Below, piece after piece: positions 1 to 8,263 of a DNA stretch of 64,000 nucleotides. The notes under the pieces were generated by a model. It worked only from the letters and a program-made list of their open reading frames with translations. It was not told the origin of the DNA and did no database searches. Source of the DNA: Promethearchaeum sp. Lineage in GTDB: Archaea > Asgardarchaeota > Lokiarchaeia > Sigyniarchaeales > Promethearchaeaceae. Where the stretch lies: contig JAUWOE010000001.1 of assembly GCA_030612265.1 (NCBI GenBank), forward strand, positions 1 to 64,000, given 5' to 3'. Each line of letters starts with the position of its first letter. The stretch's first letter is position 1. The position numbers and the translations under genes are program-made.

Positions 1-1084
1 TATCAGAAGATACATACAAAATGAACCTATCTAAGTCAAGATTTTCTTCTAAAGTAGATATTTCAACATCAATCGCGCCCGAATTCGTTTCAATGTAGAT
101 AATAGCTGAAGAATCCATAATTATTCCTTGATCCCATGAAAATTCAACATATCCAGAATCGCTCTTTATATCAAATATTCTATCTGAAGAAAATGAGACC
201 TCATTATACTCACAGTCCACTGAACCAGATGTACTTGAAATTGAAACATCACCGGTTAATATGATTTCTAGCATTTGTAATTCAATATATCCTGATGAAC
301 AGGTTAAATCAATATTTTGAATTGTGGAAATACCAAAATCTAATTCAATAGAACCGGATGAAGTTTGCATATTGATATCGGCAAAAACTGAATCATATGC
401 AATAAAACCTAGCACTCCAGAATCTCCTTCAAAATTGAATTCCGAAGTTAAATTGCTATCATAAATATAAAAATCAGTTGATCCAGATAATATGAAAATA
501 TTAACTGGCGATTCAATATAGACATCGTGAAAAACTGCATCTATACTGCCACTTTCACTATTCATACTAAAATTACCAAAATCAGTATTAGAAGCTTCAA
601 TATCAATCCTAGAAGAGGAAACATCAGAATTAAAATCAATTAAGTAGGAATTATCAATTATAATTTCAAAATCATAGAATAAACTCCAGTCAGAATCATA
701 AAAACCTTCGCCTGAGCTTGTAACATTGATTTCGAGAGTATTATTATCTAAGAAATTTTCTTGAAAATTAATCTCAATAGGATCATATTGAAAAGATGGA
801 GAAGTAACTTGTTTCCAGTTAGAATTAAGAAGAAATTGAATATCATCTTCAAATTTTATTTTAACTGAAGCAACATCAGCATTATAATTCAATTTAATAT
901 TGGTTATATTTAGATAAGAGGAATCATCTTTGATGATTTGATATTCTCCTGGTGAAAATTCGATAGGCGCATAAAATGCAAAAACCCAAAATATAGAGGT
1001 CAAGATTATCGTTAAAATCAATAGAATTTTATTCAAATTGGATGAGTGTTTTTTAATAGCTTCTAAATTAGTGTTTTTTGACAT
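1..1084 (-). CDS. Membrane-anchored beta-solenoid (DUF4097-like) surface protein, C-terminus cut by window edge
   Basis: Read on the minus strand, an ATG at 1084-1082 opens a frame without stops for 361 codons to the window edge. Residues about 17-37 form one strongly hydrophobic segment (signal anchor), placing the rest outside the cell. From about residue 150 the protein is a run of short beta-strand repeats with a recurring S-G-S/Y-I-E/D pattern, for example SSGSIEL, SSGYIEL, TSGSVDC and NSGAIDV. This is typical of the DUF4097 putative adhesin family, predicted to fold as a right-handed beta-solenoid. It is rich in Ser, Asp, Asn and Ile and has almost no Cys. It is divergent from the membrane protein that follows. 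Surface adhesin or envelope role is inference from the fold; the missing C-terminus lies beyond base 1. Confidence 0.75.
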   Translation of the reverse strand, partial: MSKNTNLEAIKKHSSNLNKILLILTIILTSIFWVFAFYAPIEFSPGEYQIIKDDSSYLNITNIKLNYNADVASVKIKFEDDIQFLLNSNWKQVTSPSFQYDPIEINFQENFLDNNTLEINVTSSGEGFYDSDWSLFYDFEIIIDNSYLIDFNSDVSSSRIDIEASNTDFGNFSMNSESGSIDAVFHDVYIESPVNIFILSGSTDFYIYDSNLTSEFNFEGDSGVLGFIAYDSVFADINMQTSSGSIELDFGISTIQNIDLTCSSGYIELQMLEIILTGDVSISSTSGSVDCEYNEVSFSSDRIFDIKSDSGYVEFSWDQGIIMDSSAIIYIETNSGAIDVEISTLEENLDLDRFILYVSSD

Positions 1085-1110
1085 GCTTTAATCACTTATA
1101 TTCTAAATTA

Positions 1111-1944
1111 ATGACAACCGTTTTATTAAAAATGCGTAGTCCAATTTTTATCAACAATTTAAGTGATAAAAATCAATATGATATTATCATGGTCAATTAT
1201 GATCCTATCGAGTACATTTTACTAATTCCCAAGGTAATTGAAATTTTGATGTTTGTTTATCTGGCAATTAAAATATATAGGTCGAAAGACTACATATTGA
1301 ACAAAATCTATTGTTACGCTTTTCTAACTTGGACATTATATACACTTTCTGATATAGTAATGTGGAGTAATGGTGCAAATAGTGTAACTTGGCTTTTTGT
1401 TGCCAATAGATTTCGAGATTTACAAATGATTGCAGCAACTTTATTTGCTTTTCTCATGTATTTTTCAACTCGAATAATTATCGTGGGATATAAAGGAATA
1501 AATAAGAGAAAAATAATTTTAATCTTCTCAATATTTCTTGTAATTGCTATTCTGCTTGCAATTACAGACAATTTGGCAGTTTATGATGGTAATGGCAATC
1601 CACTACCCTCGAACGAATGGGAAACTGCAGACTCAGTTGTTGTTTCCCCAAATATCGGCCCCATAACTGCAATTCTGATGATGTTTCCGCTTTTATTGTA
1701 TATTATATCCGTTGTATCCCTTATAAAACTTGTAAAAACAAAAATGGAAGACCTAGATCTAAAAAAGCGAATGAATTATCTTATAGTTGGAATTTCTTTA
1801 ATCCCGATTGGAATCATTTATTTTGCAATTGTTTTGGGAGTTCCGAACATATATAATGCGTATACAGGTATTTTGGGGCGAACAATTTGGATAATTGCCC
1901 CAATTTTTATTTGGTTGAGCCAAAGACAAAAAAAAATTGAGTAA
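1111..1944 (+). CDS. Polytopic membrane protein of unknown function (about 7 TM)
   Basis: I do not recognise the family. The protein has about seven hydrophobic helices: one near IEYILLIPKVIEIL, and the last near GRTIWIIAPIFIWL before a short basic C-terminus. A polar extracellular-looking loop (AVYDGNGNPLPSNEWE) sits between helices four and five. The topology resembles the 7TM sensor regions found ahead of histidine kinases, but no kinase or other output domain is attached. The start is uncertain: ATG at 1111 gives 277 residues, ATG at 1132 or 1189 would trim residues ahead of the first helix, and a TTG at 1078 would overlap the divergent gene. It is followed by two smaller membrane proteins in the same direction, which suggests a related role. 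Confidence 0.7.
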   Translation: MTTVLLKMRSPIFINNLSDKNQYDIIMVNYDPIEYILLIPKVIEILMFVYLAIKIYRSKDYILNKIYCYAFLTWTLYTLSDIVMWSNGANSVTWLFVANRFRDLQMIAATLFAFLMYFSTRIIIVGYKGINKRKIILIFSIFLVIAILLAITDNLAVYDGNGNPLPSNEWETADSVVVSPNIGPITAILMMFPLLLYIISVVSLIKLVKTKMEDLDLKKRMNYLIVGISLIPIGIIYFAIVLGVPNIYNAYTGILGRTIWIIAPIFIWLSQRQKKIE

Positions 1945-2007
1945 TTCCTTATTCTAAATTTTTTATTAAATCAATAATTATTTATTGACTTGGGTTGATA
2001 ACTAGAT

Positions 2008-2376
2008 ATGGAATGGGATTCAATAGAACAATTGAGAATCAACGATGAATTGGGAACGATTACTATTGAATTCATTACAATACTGGCAGCTTTATCAGTT
2101 ATTATTATAATTATATATTTAAAATTGAACTACCCCAAATTGACTCGAAAGGGTTTTAATGAAATGATTCTCGGTTTTGGGGTATTCACAGCTCATTTTG
2201 TTTTTGATTTATTAGATACTTGGGTAACAAAAAAAGATATCAATGATGAAACTACGCTTGCTTATACCATTTTTGATTATCTTGATGCAATATTTGCTTT
2301 TATCGGGTTGTTTATAATCGGGTATGCATTCTACCGAATCGCACTTTATGGTATTAAAATCTGGGAGGGTAAATAA
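2008..2376 (+). CDS. Small four-helix membrane protein, paralogue of the next gene
   Basis: This 122-residue protein has about four hydrophobic helices and a short cytoplasmic tail ending IKIWEGK. I do not recognise a named family. Its pattern of one helix, a basic linker K-x-F, a Gly-rich helix (GFxxxILGFGVFTAHF), an acidic D-x-L-D-T-W turn and two more helices matches the next gene, so the two are probably diverged duplicates. The stop codon lies 1 bp before the next start, which indicates translational coupling and one mRNA. A sensor or scaffold role is possible, but nothing in the sequence shows a ligand site. Confidence 0.7.
   Translation: MEWDSIEQLRINDELGTITIEFITILAALSVIIIIIYLKLNYPKLTRKGFNEMILGFGVFTAHFVFDLLDTWVTKKDINDETTLAYTIFDYLDAIFAFIGLFIIGYAFYRIALYGIKIWEGK
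2363..2369 (+). promoter_or_regulatory. Shine-Dalgarno site deciding the start at 2378
   Basis: GGGAGGG lies 8 bp ahead of ATG 2378 and inside the last codons of the upstream gene. It rules out the in-frame ATG at 2324, which has no such site. Confidence 0.7.
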
Positions 2377-2377
2377 G

Positions 2378-2743
2378 ATGATTATGCAAATTTTTACCCC
2401 AATTGATGAAATAGATATCACTGATGCCATTTTAGAAGGATTTGCAGTAATTGCTTTTCTATTTGTTTTGTTCATGGTATTTTATGCAAAAAAAAATAAT
2501 AAAATATTTGCATCTAAAGGATTCTTGGTTTTAATTATAGGGATTATTCTTGGAACTCTTTCGGTAATCATGGATTTCTTAACTGAATTTTATTGGATAG
2601 AAAAGATTTATTATCAAATATATAAATCAATAGTGGCAATTTTTCAAATTGTTGGCTTATTGTTTTTTGCAATTTCCTTGATGATCCTTTTCAGCTTCAC
2701 AAAATTCTTATTGGGAGAAGATGTAAAAAACACAGATTCATAA
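2378..2743 (+). CDS. Small four-helix membrane protein, paralogue of the preceding gene
   Basis: This 121-residue protein has four hydrophobic helices and a charged tail (LLGEDVKNTDS). The start at ATG 2378 is set by the strong GGGAGGG site. It shares layout with the gene before it: K-x-F at the first loop, the Gly-rich second helix (LVLIIGIILGTLSVIMDF), then an acidic or aromatic turn (LTEFYWIE). No catalytic residues are visible. The two small paralogues, the 7TM protein before them and the longin-V4R protein after them run in one direction. A shared membrane-sensing function is plausible but unproven. Confidence 0.7.
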   Translation: MIMQIFTPIDEIDITDAILEGFAVIAFLFVLFMVFYAKKNNKIFASKGFLVLIIGIILGTLSVIMDFLTEFYWIEKIYYQIYKSIVAIFQIVGLLFFAISLMILFSFTKFLLGEDVKNTDS

Positions 2744-2790
2744 TTTTTTTATATTTTAAACTCATTTTTTAATATGCACAATTAAATTAC

Positions 2791-2803
2791 AAATATATAA
2801 AGG
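2791..2803 (+). promoter_or_regulatory. TATA box for the longin-V4R gene
   Basis: AAATATATAAAGG is centred about 21 bp upstream of ATG 2819, the spacing expected for a leaderless or near-leaderless archaeal transcript. It suggests that the longin-V4R gene has its own promoter rather than depending only on the membrane-protein genes upstream. Confidence 0.55.
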
Positions 2804-2818
2804 AATATGTGAATGTAG

Positions 2819-3616
2819 ATGTTAAACGAGATTTTCATAATTCAAGAAGGGTCATCATTACTTCTATTAAGACATTCCTTTACAAAAAAAAAATATAAAA
2901 TAAACGGAAATTTATTTTCAGGTTTGATTTCGGCTCTCTCCATGTTTACATCAGAGCTGGAAATTGGAGATATTAAACATTTTCAAACTGGGGAATTAAG
3001 GGTGCTGATTACTACCTATAAAAATATTATATTTGTTGGATTGGTTGACGATGATCCACATAGTGGATTTATAGAGATTTCACTTAAAAGAATTAGAGAA
3101 GATTTCTTAAAAGAATATTCAGAAAAGATTACAAATTGGAGTGGTAAAATTTCAATATTTGAAGATTTTAGGGAAAAAATTGAAAAAATCGTCTATACAG
3201 AGTTTTCAAAGTATTTCATTGAAAAAGACTTTCCAAAAAATGTAATAAGTGTAGTAAGGAAATTTCAATCTAAATTTGAATCAAAATATCTTAAATTTAT
3301 TGGGAAAGAGACAGGAATTGCGCGAGCAGAAACCCAATCGTCATTTAAATCACTAAAGAAACAAATCCGAAAGGAACTTAGTTTATTTTCAATAAATAAT
3401 GTATCAAGTTCAAATGAACAAGAACTCCAAATAAACATTCCAATGTGCCCAATATGCCGTGGTATAAAAACTCCTGAATTTTCAAGTAAATTTCTCGAAG
3501 GATTTATTGAAGGGTATATCGAGAAAAGTTTCAATTTAGATTCAATTCAAGTAAGGGAAACGAAATGCATTGCTCATGGAGAAGAACATTGCAGATTTAT
3601 TGCTAATTTAAATTAA
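2819..3616 (+). CDS. Longin/roadblock-like domain fused to a V4R ligand-binding domain
   Basis: This 265-residue soluble protein has two parts. Residues 1-80 show the strand-helix-strand pattern of longin/roadblock-type domains: MLNEIFIIQEGSSLLLL, a helix (FSGLISALSMFTSELEIG), then RVLITTYKNIIFVGLVDDD. Such domains often serve as partners of small GTPases. Residues about 200-265 match the end of the V4R (4-vinyl reductase) domain: CPICRGI, a helix FLEGFIEGYIEKSF, then the Cys signature C-IAHGEEHC-RFIAN. V4R domains bind small hydrophobic molecules or metals and relate to bacterial regulators and eukaryotic TRAPP Bet3. The middle is helical and charged. Pairing a longin-like input with V4R suggests a membrane-signalling or trafficking adaptor. 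The longin assignment is by pattern only; V4R is more certain. Confidence 0.7.
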   Translation: MLNEIFIIQEGSSLLLLRHSFTKKKYKINGNLFSGLISALSMFTSELEIGDIKHFQTGELRVLITTYKNIIFVGLVDDDPHSGFIEISLKRIREDFLKEYSEKITNWSGKISIFEDFREKIEKIVYTEFSKYFIEKDFPKNVISVVRKFQSKFESKYLKFIGKETGIARAETQSSFKSLKKQIRKELSLFSINNVSSSNEQELQINIPMCPICRGIKTPEFSSKFLEGFIEGYIEKSFNLDSIQVRETKCIAHGEEHCRFIANLN

Positions 3617-3670
3617 ATTGATGCAGCTGATATTAATATAACTTAAATTTTCGTAATACAAAATAATGTT

Positions 3671-4006
3671 ATGAATATTAGAGATTCTTTTTACATTACA
3701 GATTTAAAAATGAAAATTGAAAGAAAAATTGAATTTTATAATCCAAATTTAGTATCTCACTTATCCAAACAATTATATGATGAGTATTTAATAAAAGCAA
3801 AGATATATAATGAAATCTTGGAAGTTTTGGAAACTAATGATATAACCCGAGAAAAAATTGAAGGAATTTTAAGTAAAAAAATAAATCTAACAAATGAATT
3901 AATTAAAAACACAAAAAAAGAAGAAGATATAAAAAAATACAATTTAATAATAGAGGAATATGAGAATTTGATTAAATTAGCAGGGGGTCCTTCGGGTTAT
4001 AAGTAA
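3671..4006 (+). CDS. Small helical coiled-coil protein, function unknown
   Basis: This 111-residue protein is charged and almost wholly helical, with Lys/Glu/Ile/Leu heptad-like spacing (residues about 30-100) and no Cys. It ends LAGGPSGYK. I do not recognise a family. Its last 35 bases overlap the end of the convergent M24 peptidase gene, so the C-terminal tail is constrained by both frames. Nothing indicates a membrane segment or catalytic site. The ATG at 3671 is the only sensible start. Real coding is supported by length and an uninterrupted helical pattern, but a short AT-rich frame could still be spurious. Confidence 0.55.
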   Translation: MNIRDSFYITDLKMKIERKIEFYNPNLVSHLSKQLYDEYLIKAKIYNEILEVLETNDITREKIEGILSKKINLTNELIKNTKKEEDIKKYNLIIEEYENLIKLAGGPSGYK

Positions 4007-5117
4007 CAACAATAGGACCATGACCATCCTTTCCAACAACTAAATCATCTTCCAAACGAATCCCCCATTTTTCTGGCCAATATAATCCCGGCTCATTTGA
4101 ATAAATCATGTTTTCTACAAAAGTATGTTTAGGATCCGTTTTCGAAGAGATACCTGGACCAACGTCATGAACTACAAATCCAATTGCATGGCCAAGCCCA
4201 TGAAAATATAATTTATCTGTATCATACCCTCGTTCTTGTAAAGCTTCTCGACATTTAATAGCAGACATGTTAACGGGTGCCCCAGCTTTAATATATTTAT
4301 ATGATACTTCTTTGGAATAATATAGTGCATCATATGCTTGAAGGAAATCTTCAGGAGGATTTCCCCCAACCCAATATGTCCAAGTAATATCTGAACATAT
4401 TCGACGAGTTTTTACTCCAGAATCAATTAATAAGACCCCTTTTTCCAATTTTTTATCAGAACAGTTGTGATGAGGGTCAGCCGAATTTTCATTATTTGCT
4501 ACAATTGCAGGGAACGAAAGTGAGCCAATCTTCAGATATTCATATTCGAGTTTAGCCTTGATCTCTTTTTCAGTCATTCCAATTTTTACCCAATTTGGGA
4601 TATCTTCCAGGATTTCAATTGTTGCTTTTGTGGCATGTTTTAAATCTTCAATATCTTGAGATGATTTCACACTCCGTAAATCATAAATTATAGGAGCAGC
4701 AGACACAAATTTTGTTGTGGGTGAATATTTTTGTAGGGCATTATAAATTCCGACCGGAAGGAATTCAGCATAACCTGTTCCATTAGGAGATAAAACATTT
4801 TCCCCAAAATCTAGAGCAATTTTCTTATCTTTTAATAGATTTGCTAAAATAGAACCAATGTCTTTGAATGATTTGTAGGATGAAACTTCTGCTTCAATTC
4901 CATGACGTTCCAAAGCTTTTCTAATCATTGGTTCTTCCATAACACATGAAACGACATGATCTTTTTCATTTCGAGATATAAATACGAAATGGAGTATATG
5001 CGCTTCAACATCTAATAAATATTGGGCATGAATATCGTTTCCTTCATTGCAAATTACTAGCCATCCATCAATATCATACTTTTCTAAAAATATTTTTGTT
5101 CTTTCAAATAGATTCAT
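3972..5117 (-). CDS. M24 family Xaa-Pro aminopeptidase-like protein
   Basis: This 381-residue cytoplasmic enzyme has a creatinase-type N-domain (about 1-135) and a pitta-bread M24 catalytic domain (about 145-381). The dinuclear metal ligands are visible in order: Asp in LLIDSG, Asp in CSDITW, His in HGLGHAIG, Glu in SNEPGLYW and Glu in IRLEDDL. The extra His in VVHDVGPG fits the proline-peptidase type. The expected role is release of an N-terminal residue preceding proline during peptide turnover; exact substrate cannot be read from sequence. Length is normal for the family. It is a single gene convergent with the small coiled-coil gene, and the MFS gene upstream reads in the same direction. 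Confidence 0.88.
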   Translation of the reverse strand: MNLFERTKIFLEKYDIDGWLVICNEGNDIHAQYLLDVEAHILHFVFISRNEKDHVVSCVMEEPMIRKALERHGIEAEVSSYKSFKDIGSILANLLKDKKIALDFGENVLSPNGTGYAEFLPVGIYNALQKYSPTTKFVSAAPIIYDLRSVKSSQDIEDLKHATKATIEILEDIPNWVKIGMTEKEIKAKLEYEYLKIGSLSFPAIVANNENSADPHHNCSDKKLEKGVLLIDSGVKTRRICSDITWTYWVGGNPPEDFLQAYDALYYSKEVSYKYIKAGAPVNMSAIKCREALQERGYDTDKLYFHGLGHAIGFVVHDVGPGISSKTDPKHTFVENMIYSNEPGLYWPEKWGIRLEDDLVVGKDGHGPIVVTYNPKDPLLI

Positions 5118-5215
5118 AATTATTTTAAATTACAAATTCGTATAAGATTTTTTTCAATTACAAAGGAGGTTTAAAAAAAAAGAGAAAAAATTTAATTTTT
5201 TTGAATTGAATATTC

Positions 5216-6655
5216 TTAATTTTCTTCAATGGGTTTCTCTTCAAAGCCAGGTGCTTCTCCACCTTTCACACGAGATAGGAAGAACATTGCCAATAATTCA
5301 AAGAAAATTGCATAATAGAACAATATATCGTATTGTTTCCCTTCAGCACAACCTGAAATTATTTTATATAAATCAAAGATACCTCCTGCAAAAACTGGAC
5401 TCAAAGTATCTGATAATTGACTAGCCAGATAATATGCCCCAGTTAGAGCTCCGATCATGCCTTTAGGTGCTTTTTCCCATAAAATTACAATAGTATTAAT
5501 GTTAATCATTCCGTAGAAGATTCCTATTGTCCCAAAAAGAATCATAAGATAAATTTGACCTTTTAAAAAGGGCATAAACGCCAAACAAGCTGAGAGTCCA
5601 ATTAATCCAATAAAGATTGTTCGTTTTCTACCAAATTTTTGAGCAATTTTACCTGCAAAAACAGCAAAGAGGATCATAACCGCAGGTGAAAGCATTAATA
5701 TCATACTTGCATCCCCTTCTTCCATTCCTAGTGAATTGGTAGCAAAAAGACTGTAAAAAGTTCTCAGTGCATTAAAACCGAAAAACCATGAGAAGACCAC
5801 CAACAACATATATAAAGTGCTCTTATCTTTATCAGTAAAAATCTTCTTTATTCCAGCTAATAGTGGTTCCTTTTTCTCTACTTCTTGTTCTCCGATATAT
5901 TCAAGTGTTACAGGATCAATCGCTATGTTATATTTCGCAATTTCTAAGAATTTTTTACCAGTTGGGGTTTCCTTAACAGTCAATAAATATATTAATAAAA
6001 CTAATGCTGTAATAAAACTTACAATATAAAATCCGGCTGATCGACCCATATTATTATTGCCAGGAAACATCATAGAAGTAATTGGTCGAATACCTAAACC
6101 GATTATCATTGAAACTGCACCCATTAAATTAATTATTGCGTTTCCAGTTGGTCTAACTTCCGGATCTGTAAGATCTGGCATTAGAGATACAGCAGCAGAT
6201 CGATAAAAAGCCATTGAGATATTAAACCACATAATTACTGCAATTAAACCTACAAAAACTCCAACTCCGCGCGAACCTGAAATAAAACCTGCTACTGAAA
6301 AAGCGACAATCGCCGATGAAACTCCAATGATCAAAAAAGGTGAACGCTTTCCAAACTTTGATTTTGTTCGATCAGAAAGAGCTCCAAAGTATGGGAGCAT
6401 GAATATTGCAACAATATTATCTAAAACCATAACAAGTCCAATTAAAGTATCACTTGTTGAAATTCCCATATCAGTATAAAATTCTTTTAGTAGAAGAGGC
6501 ATCGTGAAATTATAATACTCCCAAAAGATAGAACATGTCACGAAGGCTAATCCAATTAAGAAAGTTCTTCCATATTTCAATTTTCCTGGAACATTAGGCT
6601 TCATTCGTGGTTGATATTGTCCGCGATTTTCATTATTAAAAGTTGGTTCTGACAT
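5216..6655 (-). CDS. MFS transporter of the GPH/SLC45-like sugar:cation symporter type
   Basis: This 479-residue protein has about 12 hydrophobic helices. The MFS motif A between helices 2 and 3 is clear (GALSDRTKSKFGKRSPF) and recurs weakly in the second half (GKIAQKFGRKRTIF). A long cytoplasmic loop (about 235-275, charged) separates the two halves. The overall pattern resembles glycoside-pentoside-hexuronide or SLC45-like sugar carriers, but substrate is not readable. It is divergent from a close paralogue starting at 6776; both begin with the same proline-rich stretch NxPGKLKYGRTFLIGLAF, so the pair arose by duplication. A TATA box 6678-6686 sits so close to ATG 6655 that the mRNA is probably leaderless. 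Confidence 0.88.
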   Translation of the reverse strand: MSEPTFNNENRGQYQPRMKPNVPGKLKYGRTFLIGLAFVTCSIFWEYYNFTMPLLLKEFYTDMGISTSDTLIGLVMVLDNIVAIFMLPYFGALSDRTKSKFGKRSPFLIIGVSSAIVAFSVAGFISGSRGVGVFVGLIAVIMWFNISMAFYRSAAVSLMPDLTDPEVRPTGNAIINLMGAVSMIIGLGIRPITSMMFPGNNNMGRSAGFYIVSFITALVLLIYLLTVKETPTGKKFLEIAKYNIAIDPVTLEYIGEQEVEKKEPLLAGIKKIFTDKDKSTLYMLLVVFSWFFGFNALRTFYSLFATNSLGMEEGDASMILMLSPAVMILFAVFAGKIAQKFGRKRTIFIGLIGLSACLAFMPFLKGQIYLMILFGTIGIFYGMININTIVILWEKAPKGMIGALTGAYYLASQLSDTLSPVFAGGIFDLYKIISGCAEGKQYDILFYYAIFFELLAMFFLSRVKGGEAPGFEEKPIEEN

Positions 6656-6677
6656 CGTATAAAATTCATCAAAGAAG

Positions 6678-6686
6678 TATATAAAG
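6678..6686 (-). promoter_or_regulatory. TATA box for the minus-strand MFS gene
   Basis: CTTTATATA on the minus strand is centred about 27 bp upstream of ATG 6655, preceded by an A-rich BRE-like stretch. This spacing predicts transcription starting at or next to the start codon. Confidence 0.6.
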
Positions 6687-6775
6687 ATTTTTCAGTACAA
6701 TAACAAAATATTATTTATTTTTTAGTTGAAGATTTTGATCAATTTTAATAATATTATTAGATTCTATTTTAAAAA

Positions 6776-8257
6776 ATGCCCCCAACATTAAGAGTCAACA
6801 AGAAATTAAATTCTTCTTATAAGCCACGAATGTCACCTAACACTCCTGGAAAATTAAAATATGGAAGAACTTTTCTTATTGGCCTTGCTTTTATGACTTC
6901 TTCAATATTTTGGGCTTATTATAACTTTATGATGCCAATACTGCTAAAGGAATTCTTTATAGAGATAGATGTTGGACATTTTCTGGATTTATATGTCGGA
7001 ATTATAATGGTTCTTGATAATATAATTGCTGTACTTATGATTCCATATTTTGGGGCGATATCTGATCGTACTAAATCAAAACTAGGAAAAAGAACGCCAT
7101 TTATCATGATTGGATGTATAAGCGCATTAATTTCTTTTTCTTTAATAGGAATAATCTCTGGTTCACGTGGAATTGGACCTTTTGTGGGATTAATTTCCAT
7201 AATTATTTGGTTTAATTTTTCAATGGCATTTTTTCGTAGCGCAAGTATTTCGATTTTGCCAGATTTGACAGATCCTGAAGTAAGATCTACAGGTAATGCA
7301 ATTATTAATACTTTAGGGGCAATTTCAATGGTAATTGGTCTGGCATTCCCTATTATTACGGGACTATTTTATGATACACAAATACATTATCAAAGAGATT
7401 TATCCAGAACTTTAGGATTTTATCTTGTAAGTATTGTAACTGCAATTGCATTACTATTTTTTCTATTAACTGTAAAAGAAACTCCAACAGGAGAGAATTT
7501 TTTAAAAATTGGAAGACAGAGCATTGCAATTGATCCAATTACCTTGGAATATTTAGGGGAACAAGAGATTAATACCGAGAAAAAGGAAAAACCTTATGAA
7601 AGTTTAAAGATAATTTTTAAAGAAAGTGATAAAAGCACATTATTTATGCTTATTACTATATTTACATCATTTTTGAGTCAAAACGCATTAGAAACTTACT
7701 ATAGCTTATATGCAACGAGTTTTTTGGGTTTAAAAGAAGGGGAAGCAAGTTCTGTAATAATTATCGCACCTATTGTAATGATCATCACTGCAATTCCAGC
7801 AGGTAAAATTGCAGAAAAATTTGGTAGAAAACGTACAATATTTATTGGCTTATTAGGTCTTAGTTTTTGCTCTTCTATAATGTTGATCTTAAAAGATTTA
7901 ATATTAATAAGAATTTTAATGGGATTTATGGGAATTTTTTATGGATTTGTAATTATAAATTCTATTGTTATTATATGGCAAATGGCGCCAAAAGGTAAAA
8001 TTGGAGCATATACTGGAGTTTATTATCTATTTAGTCAGCTAAGTGCAACTTTAAGCCCGTTAATTGCTGGAAGTGTATTCAGTTTGTATAAACTTCTTAC
8101 TGGTTGTGAAGAAGGTGCCCAGTACGTAATGCTTTTCCCTTATATCATTGTATGGGAAATAGTTGCAATATTTTGTTTAAATCATGTTAAACGAGGGGAA
8201 TCTAAGAATTTTACGACAAAACAAATAGCCAAGCTTAGAAGTGAACATGAACATTAA
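6776..8257 (+). CDS. MFS transporter, paralogue of the divergent neighbour
   Basis: This 493-residue, roughly 12-helix carrier is closely related to the divergent gene. Both share the N-terminal NTPGKLKYGRTFLIGLAF-like stretch, motif A (GAISDRTKSKLGKRTPF), the RSASISILPDLTDPEVRSTG loop region, the central hydrophilic loop with a DPITLEYLGEQE motif, and GKIAEKFGRKRTIF in the second half. The differences are spread along the protein rather than clustered, consistent with an older duplication. The likely role is proton- or sodium-coupled sugar or glycoside transport, by family resemblance only. It ends 6 bp before the convergent uvrC gene. Confidence 0.88.
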   Translation: MPPTLRVNKKLNSSYKPRMSPNTPGKLKYGRTFLIGLAFMTSSIFWAYYNFMMPILLKEFFIEIDVGHFLDLYVGIIMVLDNIIAVLMIPYFGAISDRTKSKLGKRTPFIMIGCISALISFSLIGIISGSRGIGPFVGLISIIIWFNFSMAFFRSASISILPDLTDPEVRSTGNAIINTLGAISMVIGLAFPIITGLFYDTQIHYQRDLSRTLGFYLVSIVTAIALLFFLLTVKETPTGENFLKIGRQSIAIDPITLEYLGEQEINTEKKEKPYESLKIIFKESDKSTLFMLITIFTSFLSQNALETYYSLYATSFLGLKEGEASSVIIIAPIVMIITAIPAGKIAEKFGRKRTIFIGLLGLSFCSSIMLILKDLILIRILMGFMGIFYGFVIINSIVIIWQMAPKGKIGAYTGVYYLFSQLSATLSPLIAGSVFSLYKLLTGCEEGAQYVMLFPYIIVWEIVAIFCLNHVKRGESKNFTTKQIAKLRSEHEH

Positions 8258-8263
8258 TTAATT

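Noticed and set aside
1314-1571. Minus-strand frame inside the 7TM gene
   Set aside because: Low-complexity antisense shadow with no domain or start signal.
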